Shown piece after piece: positions 1 through 5,660 of a DNA stretch of 6,004 nucleotides. Location: NCBI GenBank assembly GCA_900759225.1, contig CAAEUM010000156.1, positions 1-6,004 on the forward strand, read 5' to 3'. The DNA is from Lachnospiraceae bacterium (GTDB taxonomy: Bacteria > Bacillota > Clostridia > Lachnospirales > Lachnospiraceae). The notes under the pieces were generated by a model. It did not search any database and was not told the origin of the DNA. It saw nothing but the letters and a program-made list of their open reading frames with translations. Every line of letters starts with the position of its first letter. Position 1 is the first letter of the stretch. The translations under genes were made by a program, and so were the position numbers.

Positions 1-75
1 ATACCCGCCATAAGGGCCATGGCAGCGGCCATTACTGACTGATGGTATTAATAATATGTATTTCAATGATTACAT

Positions 76-309
76 TTAGTACAGTATGTCATCATCTAAA
101 GCCAAATAACCAAGTTCATATACATCTTTCTTTTCTTCTATACATTCCTCAATCATTGATAACTTGTTAAGGCAAAGAAAAACACCGTCCAAACGGCGAT
201 GCTCCTTATTTCGTCCCAATAATTTCATAAATTGTATTTTTATTCTTCTTGCACTTTCTTTAAGAATGTTGTATAGTTTAAATAGAGAATGACCATTTCC
301 CGTCCCCAT
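76..309 (-). CDS. Small hypothetical protein, possible immunity partner of the upstream toxin
   Basis: A 77-residue protein that I do not recognise. The N-terminal half is basic (several Arg/Lys around residues 20-40) and the C-terminal third is acidic, with runs such as ECIEEKKD and LDDD near the end. There is no membrane segment or signal peptide. The start ATG (309-307) has AGGAA about 10 nt upstream and another AGGA very close to it; the next Met (residue 28) has no comparable site. The gene is AT-rich like its upstream neighbour and starts 48 nt after the toxin-domain gene stops, on the same strand. In polymorphic toxin and CDI loci the gene directly after the toxin usually encodes its immunity protein, and small acidic proteins are common in that role. 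The immunity function is inferred from position and charge only. It could also be a truncated piece of a longer gene or an unrelated phage gene. Confidence 0.5.
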   Translation of the reverse strand: MGTGNGHSLFKLYNILKESARRIKIQFMKLLGRNKEHRRLDGVFLCLNKLSMIEECIEEKKDVYELGYLALDDDILY

Positions 310-342
310 TGTCCTGATTCCTATGAATCAGTTGACCGGACA
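310..342 (-). other. Inverted repeat just before the 77-codon ORF
   Basis: On the minus strand TGATTC (330-325) and GAATCA (320-315) form a perfect 6-bp stem with loop ATAG. TGTCC (342-338) and GGACA (314-310) add a further 5-bp stem across a 7-nt bulge. The AGGA sequences that could serve the ATG at 309 lie within the 3' arm, so the structure might limit translation of the small ORF. There is no U-tract, so it is not a typical terminator. The function is inferred. Confidence 0.3.
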
Positions 343-357
343 GGTAGATGGTCTTTT

Positions 358-924
358 CTATTTTCTACCATATACTTTCAAAATTTTTTCATTCTTAATT
401 ACAACAATTTTTTGCACAAATTTTGTATGTCTTGAAGTGTAAAGCTCATATATCTGTTTTTCAATATCCTCTTCTGATAGTGGACACTCTGTAACATCAA
501 AAATAAAATTAGGGGATTGTTTCTTTTTCTTCGCAAGCATGCCATAAAGCAAATTTTTCCCATTACCTGTAGGTGACTTTAAATCAAACCTTTCCCCATT
601 AATCATATAGTCTGGTGTCTGTATCCCTTGTGGATACATTACTTGCGGTACAAACTCCACAATTTTTCCATATTTTTCAGCTAATATGGTAGCAACCTCC
701 TTTTCCTGTTTTGTTGGATGAAGTACAATCTGTTTTCCATCCACCTTGTAAGTTGTACCATTGATTGTATAATCTTTCTTTTCAATAACTGAACCCTTTA
801 CTCCTTTTGATTTTGTCCATTCTTTTGTAATATCCATGAACTTAATTGTATCACCAACAGATACTTCTTGCAATCCAGTCTTATCCCCATCCACCAATGA
901 CTTTTTCCATTGCTCATAAGTCAT
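358..924 (-). CDS. CdiA-CT-like PD-(D/E)XK nuclease toxin domain, C-terminal part of a phage minor capsid fusion
   Basis: 188 residues from the only available start; the same frame stays open upstream to 1035, so this is the 3' end of a longer gene. Residues 1-12 (MTYEQWKK...) match the usual end of phage minor capsid/SPP1 gp7-type proteins. A linker follows to about residue 60. Residues 60-188 look like the nuclease domain found at the C-terminus of CdiA proteins and of some Firmicutes phage capsid proteins: Glu74 in a helix, PD at 104-105, then D-L-K at 114-116 followed by SP, which fits a PD-(D/E)XK core. Relatives cut tRNA or DNA; which substrate applies here cannot be read from sequence. 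GGAGG lies only 2 nt before the ATG, and both are part of a conserved coding stretch, so independent translation is doubtful. The gene is strongly AT-rich (about 20% G+C in the block 361-420, against about 63% in a recN block at 3001-3060), which points to transfer. No signal peptide or membrane segment is seen. Confidence 0.7.
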   Translation of the reverse strand: MTYEQWKKSLVDGDKTGLQEVSVGDTIKFMDITKEWTKSKGVKGSVIEKKDYTINGTTYKVDGKQIVLHPTKQEKEVATILAEKYGKIVEFVPQVMYPQGIQTPDYMINGERFDLKSPTGNGKNLLYGMLAKKKKQSPNFIFDVTECPLSEEDIEKQIYELYTSRHTKFVQKIVVIKNEKILKVYGRK

Positions 925-1035
925 ATCCTCCGGAACTTCAATCAGATTCCCATCTGCATCTCTGGCTGTCCGGGTCAGACCTTCTGTGGGTGTATCGTCA
1001 TAATGTAGGACCGTGGTACAACGACACTCAAAATT
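925..1035 (-). pseudogene. Remnant of phage minor capsid protein C-terminus (5'-truncated)
   Basis: This open stretch lies in frame upstream of the toxin domain and is bounded by a TAA at 1038-1036. It reads NFECRCTTVLHYDD, then a segment with TRTARDADGN and IEVPED leading into MTYEQWKK. The CRCTT motif followed by R-x-ARD-x-DG and VP-x-DMTY-x-x-W is typical of the last 50 residues of phage minor capsid 2/SPP1 gp7-like head proteins, where it normally follows several hundred residues of capsid domain. That domain is absent here. There is no ATG, GTG or TTG codon in this segment, so no start can be proposed within it. I infer that a recombination or deletion endpoint lies close to 1036-1045. 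Confidence 0.6.
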
Positions 1036-1161
1036 TTACAGATAACGAAAGTCCAAAGAGCCGGCAACATAATAAAAAGCACTTACTAGCAAGCTTGCAG
1101 CGCCTCTTCCCAGACTTCGCAATGCAGCATTCGCAATCCGCTCATGTACGGCTTTCGCCAT
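1036..1161 (-). CDS. Possible 41-codon ORF in frame with the capsid/toxin fragment
   Basis: ATG at 1161-1159 opens a 41-residue frame ending at TAA 1038-1036, exactly in phase with the capsid-toxin reading frame that resumes after this stop. The peptide begins MAKAVHERIANAALRSLGRG, with a short hydrophobic stretch (AASLLVSAFYYVAG) after it. I do not recognise it. The ribosome binding site is weak (GGA about 12 nt upstream). Base composition is higher in G+C than the toxin part. It could be chance, a small gene left from a mobile element, or the start of a different gene joined to the capsid fragment by recombination. Confidence 0.2.
   Translation of the reverse strand: MAKAVHERIANAALRSLGRGAASLLVSAFYYVAGSLDFRYL
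1116..1137. repeat. 8-bp direct repeat with 14-bp period
   Basis: TTCGCAAT occurs at 1116-1123 and again at 1130-1137, separated by GCAGCA. It lies in the junction region between the phage fragment and spoIVB. Repeats of this size and spacing can be protein or recombinase binding sites, but they also arise by chance, and nothing else supports a function. Confidence 0.25.
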
Positions 1162-1175
1162 ATGTTGCTGTTTCC

Positions 1176-1216
1176 AAAAGGACATGTCTGTAAGCAAGCT
1201 TACGCCATGTCCTTTT
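1176..1216 (-). terminator. Long hairpin downstream of spoIVB, probable terminator
   Basis: AAAAGGACATG (1176-1186) and CATGTCCTTTT (1206-1216) form a perfect 11-bp stem. A small internal bulge follows and then a second perfect stem, GTAAGC (1190-1195) with GCTTAC (1198-1203). The A/T ends of the outer stem give a short U-run on either strand, so it could act in both directions. It starts 24 nt after the spoIVB stop. The U-run is only four bases, so strength is uncertain. It also marks the point where the chromosomal cluster ends and the accessory region begins. Confidence 0.65.
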
Positions 1217-1240
1217 CTCGTATCACTGCATTGCTCAATG

Positions 1241-2512
1241 CTACATCATATCCTCCGCAAAAATCCCATATCCCCTGGCGGAATCCTGTACAAATACATG
1301 GGTTACGGCCCCTGCCAGCTTCCCGTTCTGAAGGATGGGACTGCCGCTCATGCCCTGGACAATACCGCCCGTAAGCTCCAGGAGAGCCGGGTCCGTCACC
1401 TTTATGACCATGCTTTTATTCTTCCGGCTGGCATGGTAATCCACCTTCTGAATTTCGATCTCATAATCCCTCAGGCTCCCGTCCACCGCACTCCGTATAA
1501 CTGCAGGTCCCGGTCTTACCTCCTGTGGCGAAGCGACCTCCACTGCCGTATCCGGAAGCTGCTTTCGCAGCTGGGAATTTACGGTTCCGAAAATACCTTC
1601 ATTGGTATTCGCCGTAATTTCCCCAAGATGGGAACCTGGGCCGTAATAAATGACACCGGAAAGCAGTCCCGGCTTTCCTATGGTTCCCTTCTGGATTCCC
1701 ATAATCTGGGTTGCGTATAATGCACCCTCCCCAGCTTCCACCAGCTCTCCTGTATCGCTGTCACTGATCCCATGCCCCAGCGCTCCAAACCTTCCATTTG
1801 AATCCACATAGGTGATCGTTCCGATGCCCTGGGTATCATCCCTTACCCAGGCTCCTAATCGGTATTGACCATCCTGTCCCTTAACCGGCTGTACCTGCAC
1901 ATCTACCCTCTGTCCCTGGCGCCGGATCTGCAGGCTGGCTGTTTGTCCTCCGCTCCTTCCCACTGCCGCCGCCAGCTCCTCCTTTGTCTCCATAGGACTT
2001 CCATTGACTGCCTCAATGTAATCTCCGGATTTCAGCTTTCCAAAGGCCGGCTCTGTCTCAACCCCATCCTCCCCGGCAATCCTTCCTGTGCCGATTACCA
2101 TAACCCCATCGGATTTCAGGTAGATCCCAATAGCGCTGCCGCAGGGCACTACATAGCGGGTATCCACCACATCCACCTGGATATCCTTAAATTTAAGGAT
2201 TCCCAGCAGCTTTAAATCCACCTGATAGCTTCCCTTGTTGCTGGCATACATGGAAAAAGGTTCATTTCTGCCTATAACAAGCTCATTCTTAGGAATATTA
2301 CTCTCATTTCCCAGAACTACCTCCCTGCTTTCACTGGATATGGTCGCCTTCATGGGAAGGTCAAAGAAAAATTCCTCTTCTTTATCTGCAGTAATACTGA
2401 CCCGATCCGGTATCAGCCTGTCCATGCCGTACCAGCCATAAACTACAGCTGCCGCTGCTCCCAGCCAGAACAGCCGCCCCAGCCACCGGTGTGTACCTCC
2501 TGTTTTCCTCAT
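1241..2512 (-). CDS. spoIVB: SpoIVB serine peptidase, sporulation signalling protein
   Basis: 423 residues (B. subtilis SpoIVB has 426). In Bacillus, SpoIVB is made in the forespore, secreted into the space between the two membranes, and cleaves SpoIVFA, which releases the SpoIVFB protease to process pro-sigma-K in the mother cell. The sequence shows a single N-terminal membrane segment (about residues 11-28), a PDZ domain (about 112-208) and a C-terminal SpoIVB peptidase domain. The probable triad is His247 (ALGHGIS), Asp374 (KVTDPALL) and Ser389 (QGMSGSP); the spacings 127 and 15 are the same as those of H236, D363 and S378 in B. subtilis. The protein ends soon after GYGIFAE, about 15 residues earlier than in Bacillus. 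The start is fixed by AAAGGAGG at 2528-2521, 8 nt before the ATG. A terminator separates it from recN, so it probably has its own forespore promoter. GTTTA at 2565-2561 would fit a sigma-F type -35, but I see no convincing -10. The usual next gene, spo0A, is not present downstream. Confidence 0.97.
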   Translation of the reverse strand: MRKTGGTHRWLGRLFWLGAAAAVVYGWYGMDRLIPDRVSITADKEEEFFFDLPMKATISSESREVVLGNESNIPKNELVIGRNEPFSMYASNKGSYQVDLKLLGILKFKDIQVDVVDTRYVVPCGSAIGIYLKSDGVMVIGTGRIAGEDGVETEPAFGKLKSGDYIEAVNGSPMETKEELAAAVGRSGGQTASLQIRRQGQRVDVQVQPVKGQDGQYRLGAWVRDDTQGIGTITYVDSNGRFGALGHGISDSDTGELVEAGEGALYATQIMGIQKGTIGKPGLLSGVIYYGPGSHLGEITANTNEGIFGTVNSQLRKQLPDTAVEVASPQEVRPGPAVIRSAVDGSLRDYEIEIQKVDYHASRKNKSMVIKVTDPALLELTGGIVQGMSGSPILQNGKLAGAVTHVFVQDSARGYGIFAEDMM

Positions 2513-2520
2513 CTGTCCGG

Positions 2521-2528
2521 CCTCCTTT
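2521..2528 (-). promoter_or_regulatory. Ribosome binding site of spoIVB
   Basis: AAAGGAGG on the minus strand, 8 nt before the ATG at 2512. It is a near-perfect Shine-Dalgarno match and fixes the start codon. Its strength suits a gene translated from its own transcript rather than by coupling to recN. Confidence 0.85.
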
Positions 2529-2561
2529 GGATTTGTGCAACAGTTCCTAGACTTTCACAGT

Positions 2562-2605
2562 AAACAAAAAGCCCTGCACCGCCTCATCACGCGGTACGGG
2601 ACTTT
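2562..2605 (-). terminator. Rho-independent terminator after recN
   Basis: On the minus strand the arms at 2605-2591 and 2582-2568 pair over 15 positions with two G-U pairs and one C-A mismatch; the core is ACCGC with GCGGT plus GTCCC with AGGGC. The loop is 8 nt (2590-2583). A T-rich run TTTTTGTTTA follows directly. It begins 36 nt past the recN stop and should end the tlyA-nadK-argR-recN transcript before spoIVB. Confidence 0.85.
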
Positions 2606-2640
2606 CTTAGTATTGTCCTCAGGAGGATTTTCAATCTGTT

Positions 2641-4299
2641 TTATTTTGTCCTGTCTGCCAAATCCTTCATTTCGCTGGCATTTTTTAAAACAGCCTCTGT
2701 AATCTCAGCTCCTCCAAGAAGCCTTGCAAGCTCTTTGATCGAAGCATTTCGGTCAAGAAGTCTTATACTGGTAACAGTACAGCCCTGGCTGGAAGATTTT
2801 GCTATTTCAAAATGAGAATCCGCCATAGCTGCAATCTGCGGAAGATGGGTAATGCAGATAACCTGATGGCTCCCTGCGATGTAAGCCAGCTTCTCCGATA
2901 CCTTCTGAGCCGTCCTTCCGCTGATTCCGGTGTCGATCTCATCAAAGATCAGTGTGGGGATATCATCCGTATCTGCCAGCACCGTTTTAATGGCAAGCAT
3001 AATACGTGAAAGCTCTCCACCGGAGGCCACATCCTTCAAGGGGCGCAGCGGCTGTCCCGGGTTGGTGGAAATCAAAAACTGTGCCTCATCATATCCGGAA
3101 GCTGTAAAATGCTCCAGGCGACCAAACTCCATATCAAACTCCACATCCAGGAAATTCAGATCTAAAAGGGCCTCTTTGATCTTTTTCGTAAGCCTTCTTG
3201 AAGCCTCCATTCTCATATGAGATAAGTCTGCGCAGAATCCCTCCAGCTGATGCTCACATGCAAGAAGCTCCTTCCGGGTATTTTCCCTGCACAGATCATA
3301 ATTTTCCAGCTCTTCCAGACGCCTCTGTTTTTCTTCCAGATTTCTCCATATCTGCTCCAGGGTATTTCCATATTTTGCCTGAAGATTATGGATCAAGTCA
3401 AGGCGCTCCTCAGTCCGCTGCAGGGCTTCTTCATCAAATTCCATCGAATTCAGGTAAGCGCTGATCTCCCTGGATGCATCCCTTAAAACAGCATCCCCGT
3501 CATAGAGCTGGTCGCGGATGCTTCCCAGTGCATCATCATATTCCGCCGCCTGCTCCACCTGGCGCAGGGCCATAGGCAGCCAGTCTCCCTGCAGTGCCTC
3601 ATAAGCAGCCCCAAGATTTCTGGCAATCGCCCTGGAATGGGAAATACGGCGGTAGCTTTCCGTAAGCTCCTCCTCTTCCCCTTCTTTTAAGGCTGCATCC
3701 TCAATCTCCTGAATCTCAAAACGCAAAAAATCCGCTTCCCGGATCCTTGTTTCCTGATCCATTGTGAAAGCTTCCATCCGCTGTCTTAAAAGGCGATAGC
3801 GCTCATAGTTTTTTTCGATTTCCTGCTTTAAGGGCTGTGACTGGGCTCCCAGGTAAGCATCCAAAATCTCAAGATGCTTTGACTTATAAAGCAGGGACTG
3901 ATGCTCATGCTGGCCATGAATATCCAGAAGAAGCCCTGTGATCTGGCGCAGCCTTGCAGTTGTAACTGTCTCGTCATTAATGCGGCTGACACTGCGGGAA
4001 GCCATGATTTTCCGGGAAATAATAACAAGCCCATCCTCTGTGGGCTCTATGTCCAATCCCTTAAGGGCCTCTTTCTTTTCTTCATCGGATACGGAAAACA
4101 CAAGCTCTATGTAAGCATGATCTGCCCCCTGGCGGATGCTGTCCCTGGATGCCTTTCCTCCCAGCGCCATGGTGACGGAGCCGATAATGATCGACTTTCC
4201 GGCACCAGTCTCGCCGGTCAGGATATTTAACCCGCGGCCAAACTCCACATCCGCCTTCTCGATCAGAGCCAGATTCCTTACATGCAGTTCCAGTAACAT
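2641..4299 (-). CDS. recN: DNA repair protein RecN
   Basis: 552 residues, the usual family length. RecN is an SMC-like ATPase of the cytoplasm that acts early in recombinational repair of double-strand breaks and helps bring DNA ends together with RecA. The N-terminal ATPase half begins at once with LLELHVRNLALIEKADVEF and carries Walker A GETGAGKS at 29-36. The RecN-typical DIHGQHEHQSLL lies at 126-137. A shorter coiled-coil region rich in Glu, Arg and Leu covers about 155-375. The C-terminal ATPase half has the ABC signature SGGELSR at 426-432, Walker B LIFDEIDTGISG at 450-461 and the switch His485 in ITHLPQIA. All key residues are present. The gene starts 20 nt after argR and is probably cotranscribed with it. 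Ribosome binding is not ideal: AAGGA is 14 nt from this ATG, though GGGG is 6 nt from it. The start is supported by the family N-terminus. Confidence 0.98.
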   Translation of the reverse strand: MLLELHVRNLALIEKADVEFGRGLNILTGETGAGKSIIIGSVTMALGGKASRDSIRQGADHAYIELVFSVSDEEKKEALKGLDIEPTEDGLVIISRKIMASRSVSRINDETVTTARLRQITGLLLDIHGQHEHQSLLYKSKHLEILDAYLGAQSQPLKQEIEKNYERYRLLRQRMEAFTMDQETRIREADFLRFEIQEIEDAALKEGEEEELTESYRRISHSRAIARNLGAAYEALQGDWLPMALRQVEQAAEYDDALGSIRDQLYDGDAVLRDASREISAYLNSMEFDEEALQRTEERLDLIHNLQAKYGNTLEQIWRNLEEKQRRLEELENYDLCRENTRKELLACEHQLEGFCADLSHMRMEASRRLTKKIKEALLDLNFLDVEFDMEFGRLEHFTASGYDEAQFLISTNPGQPLRPLKDVASGGELSRIMLAIKTVLADTDDIPTLIFDEIDTGISGRTAQKVSEKLAYIAGSHQVICITHLPQIAAMADSHFEIAKSSSQGCTVTSIRLLDRNASIKELARLLGGAEITEAVLKNASEMKDLADRTK

Positions 4300-4304
4300 A
4301 TCAT
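4278..4304 (-). other. Out-of-frame 8-codon ORF overlapping the recN start
   Basis: ATG at 4304-4302 lies 5 nt before the recN ATG (ATGATATG) in another frame and reads 8 codons to TAA at 4280-4278. AAGGA at 4318-4314 is 9 nt from this ATG, a better spacing than the 14 nt to the recN start. Initiation here would compete with recN or re-feed it by termination and restart nearby. It could equally be a chance ATG. No conservation data are available. Confidence 0.2.
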
Positions 4305-4319
4305 ACCCCGCTTTCCTTC

Positions 4320-4772
4320 TTAAAGCTCTACCATTTTCTTGATTTTTTCCATTACGATAATTGTATCATCCACACTGCGGATCGCACACATGATCGTATC
4401 ATCCCCGGCAATACAGCCCACGATCTCATGGAACTGGATTGCATCCAGAGCTGCCGCCACAGCCATTGCCATACCGGAAACCGTTTTGATCACCAGGATA
4501 TTCTGGGCCATGTCCATGGACACAAAGCCATCCCTGAGGATCCTGACATACTTTACAGCGGAGGTACCTCTGGGATTTTCCAGCACTACATAACGCTGTT
4601 TCCCGTTATCCGACTGCATTTTTGTCAGCTTCAGCTCCCGGATATCTCTGGAAACCGTAGCCTGTGTCACATTAAAACCTGATTCATTCAGCTTCTGTGC
4701 CAGCTCCTCCTGGGTTTCAATTTCATATTTTCCAATTAATTCCACAATTTTGCTGTGGCGTTCCACCTTCAT
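4320..4772 (-). CDS. argR: Arginine repressor ArgR (AhrC type)
   Basis: 150 residues, typical for the family. ArgR is a cytoplasmic hexameric DNA-binding protein that senses arginine and represses biosynthesis genes (and, in Bacillus, activates catabolic ones) by binding ARG boxes. The N-terminal winged helix-turn-helix covers about residues 1-65, with the recognition helix in TQATVSRDIRELKL (36-49). The C-terminal domain for arginine binding and oligomer formation covers about 75-150 and includes GCIAGDDTI (119-127), whose Asp124 and Asp125 are the arginine ligands; Cys120 replaces the more common Thr or Ser. The start is supported by AGGAGG at 4785-4780, 7 nt before the ATG. It lies 36 nt after nadK and 20 nt before recN. 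An argR next to recN is common in Firmicutes, so it need not mean that ArgR controls recN. I did not find a clear ARG box in the window. Confidence 0.97.
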   Translation of the reverse strand: MKVERHSKIVELIGKYEIETQEELAQKLNESGFNVTQATVSRDIRELKLTKMQSDNGKQRYVVLENPRGTSAVKYVRILRDGFVSMDMAQNILVIKTVSGMAMAVAAALDAIQFHEIVGCIAGDDTIMCAIRSVDDTIIVMEKIKKMVEL

Positions 4773-4779
4773 TTCCTGT

Positions 4780-4785
4780 CCTCCT
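4780..4785 (-). promoter_or_regulatory. Ribosome binding site of argR
   Basis: AGGAGG on the minus strand, 7 nt before the argR ATG, in the 36-nt gap after nadK. It decides the start of ArgR as MKVERHSK. Confidence 0.8.
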
Positions 4786-4808
4786 AATCATTGTCCCCAA
4801 AACCTTCT

Positions 4809-5648
4809 CTACAACCTTCCTAAGTGGTTGCTTAAATTCTGCATAAAAGAAACATTCCCAAGCTTTACCATAACCGTTTCCAGCTCAGAGCATTCCACAC
4901 AGATACTGTCGCCTGCCTCCAGCTCCACAGAGGTATCACCGTCAAAAAATGCGATCTGGCCGCTGCCGCCCATCTGGATCCGGATCTTATCCTCCGGAGC
5001 CAGGACAATGCTCCTGGCATTCATCGTATGGGAGCAGATTGGCGTCAGCACCATCATACGGGCTGCCGGAGCCAGCACCGGCCCGCCTGCAGACAGATTA
5101 TAGGCCGTAGAACCTGTAGGAGTTGCCACAAGAACTCCATCTGACGCAAAATCATTGAGGTATTCCTCATTGACAAACACGCTGTAGCGCAGCACCCGGA
5201 TAGGCACCTGCCTTGTAATAGCGATCTCATTTAAAGCGATGTCCGAAAGGATCTCCCTTCCCCTGCGGATCGCCCTTCCCGTCAGCATCATGCGCCGCTC
5301 CAGCTGGAAATGATCTTCCAGCAGGTCATCCAGCACCGGCCCTATGTCCTGCTTCCTGCTGACCTGAGTCAGAAAGCCAAGATGGCCTCTGTTTACCCCC
5401 AGCATTGGGATACTGCGCCCGGCCAGATCCCTTGCAGCCTGAATCAGTGTGCCGTCACCGCCCACAGTAATGACGCACTGGGTATCCTCCGGTACCTGCT
5501 CCTTTTTTACATGGCTCCCCTCCTGCCCTTCCTCCGGAAGATGCATCCGGCAGACAGCCCCTCTTGCCTCCAGGTAGGCCTTCATAAATTCCCCTGCCTC
5601 CTGGGCATATTCCTTATCTCTGTTTACAATCACATAAAAATGCTTCAT
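4809..5648 (-). CDS. nadK: NAD kinase
   Basis: 279 residues, within the usual range of bacterial NAD kinases. The enzyme phosphorylates NAD at the 2' position of the adenosine ribose to give NADP, using ATP or polyphosphate, in the cytoplasm; it is the only route to NADP and normally essential. Visible motifs are the GGDGT nucleotide-binding loop at 63-67 with catalytic Asp65, NRGHLGFL at 86-93, LNEIAI at 139-144 (the NE pair contacts NAD), the glycine- and threonine-rich DGVLVATPTGSTAYNLSAGG at 170-189, and PICSHTMNARSIVL at 203-216. All key residues are intact. The start ATG has TAGGAG 6 nt upstream, overlapping the stop of tlyA, and the gap to tlyA is only 9 nt, so translational coupling is likely. 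The order tlyA-nadK-argR-recN is conserved in Clostridia. Confidence 0.97.
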   Translation of the reverse strand: MKHFYVIVNRDKEYAQEAGEFMKAYLEARGAVCRMHLPEEGQEGSHVKKEQVPEDTQCVITVGGDGTLIQAARDLAGRSIPMLGVNRGHLGFLTQVSRKQDIGPVLDDLLEDHFQLERRMMLTGRAIRRGREILSDIALNEIAITRQVPIRVLRYSVFVNEEYLNDFASDGVLVATPTGSTAYNLSAGGPVLAPAARMMVLTPICSHTMNARSIVLAPEDKIRIQMGGSGQIAFFDGDTSVELEAGDSICVECSELETVMVKLGNVSFMQNLSNHLGRL

Positions 5649-5654
5649 GGCCTG

Positions 5655-5660
5655 CTCCTA
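5655..5660 (-). promoter_or_regulatory. Ribosome binding site of nadK, overlapping the tlyA stop
   Basis: TAGGAG on the minus strand lies 6 nt before the nadK ATG. Its first three bases are the TAG stop codon of tlyA, so ribosomes ending tlyA finish on the nadK site, which suggests coupled translation. Confidence 0.75.

Noticed and set aside
1..32. Possible start of a minus-strand gene at ATG 32-30 running off the left edge (MAAAMALMAG)
   Set aside because: Only ten codons are visible, there is no ribosome binding site before the ATG, and repeated Met/Ala codons give no family signal. Not enough to call a gene; the 1-75 stretch otherwise shows nothing.
1089..1098. Ten-base palindrome GCAAGCTTGC, similar to AGCAAGCTT inside the hairpin at 1193-1201
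   Set aside because: Too short to count as a repeat family and contains a common restriction-like core; likely chance.
1080..1165. Resemblance of GAAAGCCGTACATGAGCGG to the end region of group II introns
   Set aside because: Only a few bases (GCCGTA...) match by eye; the domain V fold and the boundary sequence are not present, and no intron-encoded protein is nearby.
846..1720. Overlapping plus-strand open frames across the toxin, junction and spoIVB
   Set aside because: They lie opposite well-supported minus-strand genes, lack ribosome binding sites and have low-complexity, Ser/Pro/His-rich products typical of antisense frames.
3828..4034. Minus-strand 68-codon frame inside recN
   Set aside because: It lies in another frame within the intact RecN coding region, which has full family motifs; there is no sign of a separate gene or frameshift.
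2930..5103. Several plus-strand open frames opposite recN, argR and nadK
   Set aside because: All are shadows of conserved genes on the other strand, with no recognisable domain or start signal.
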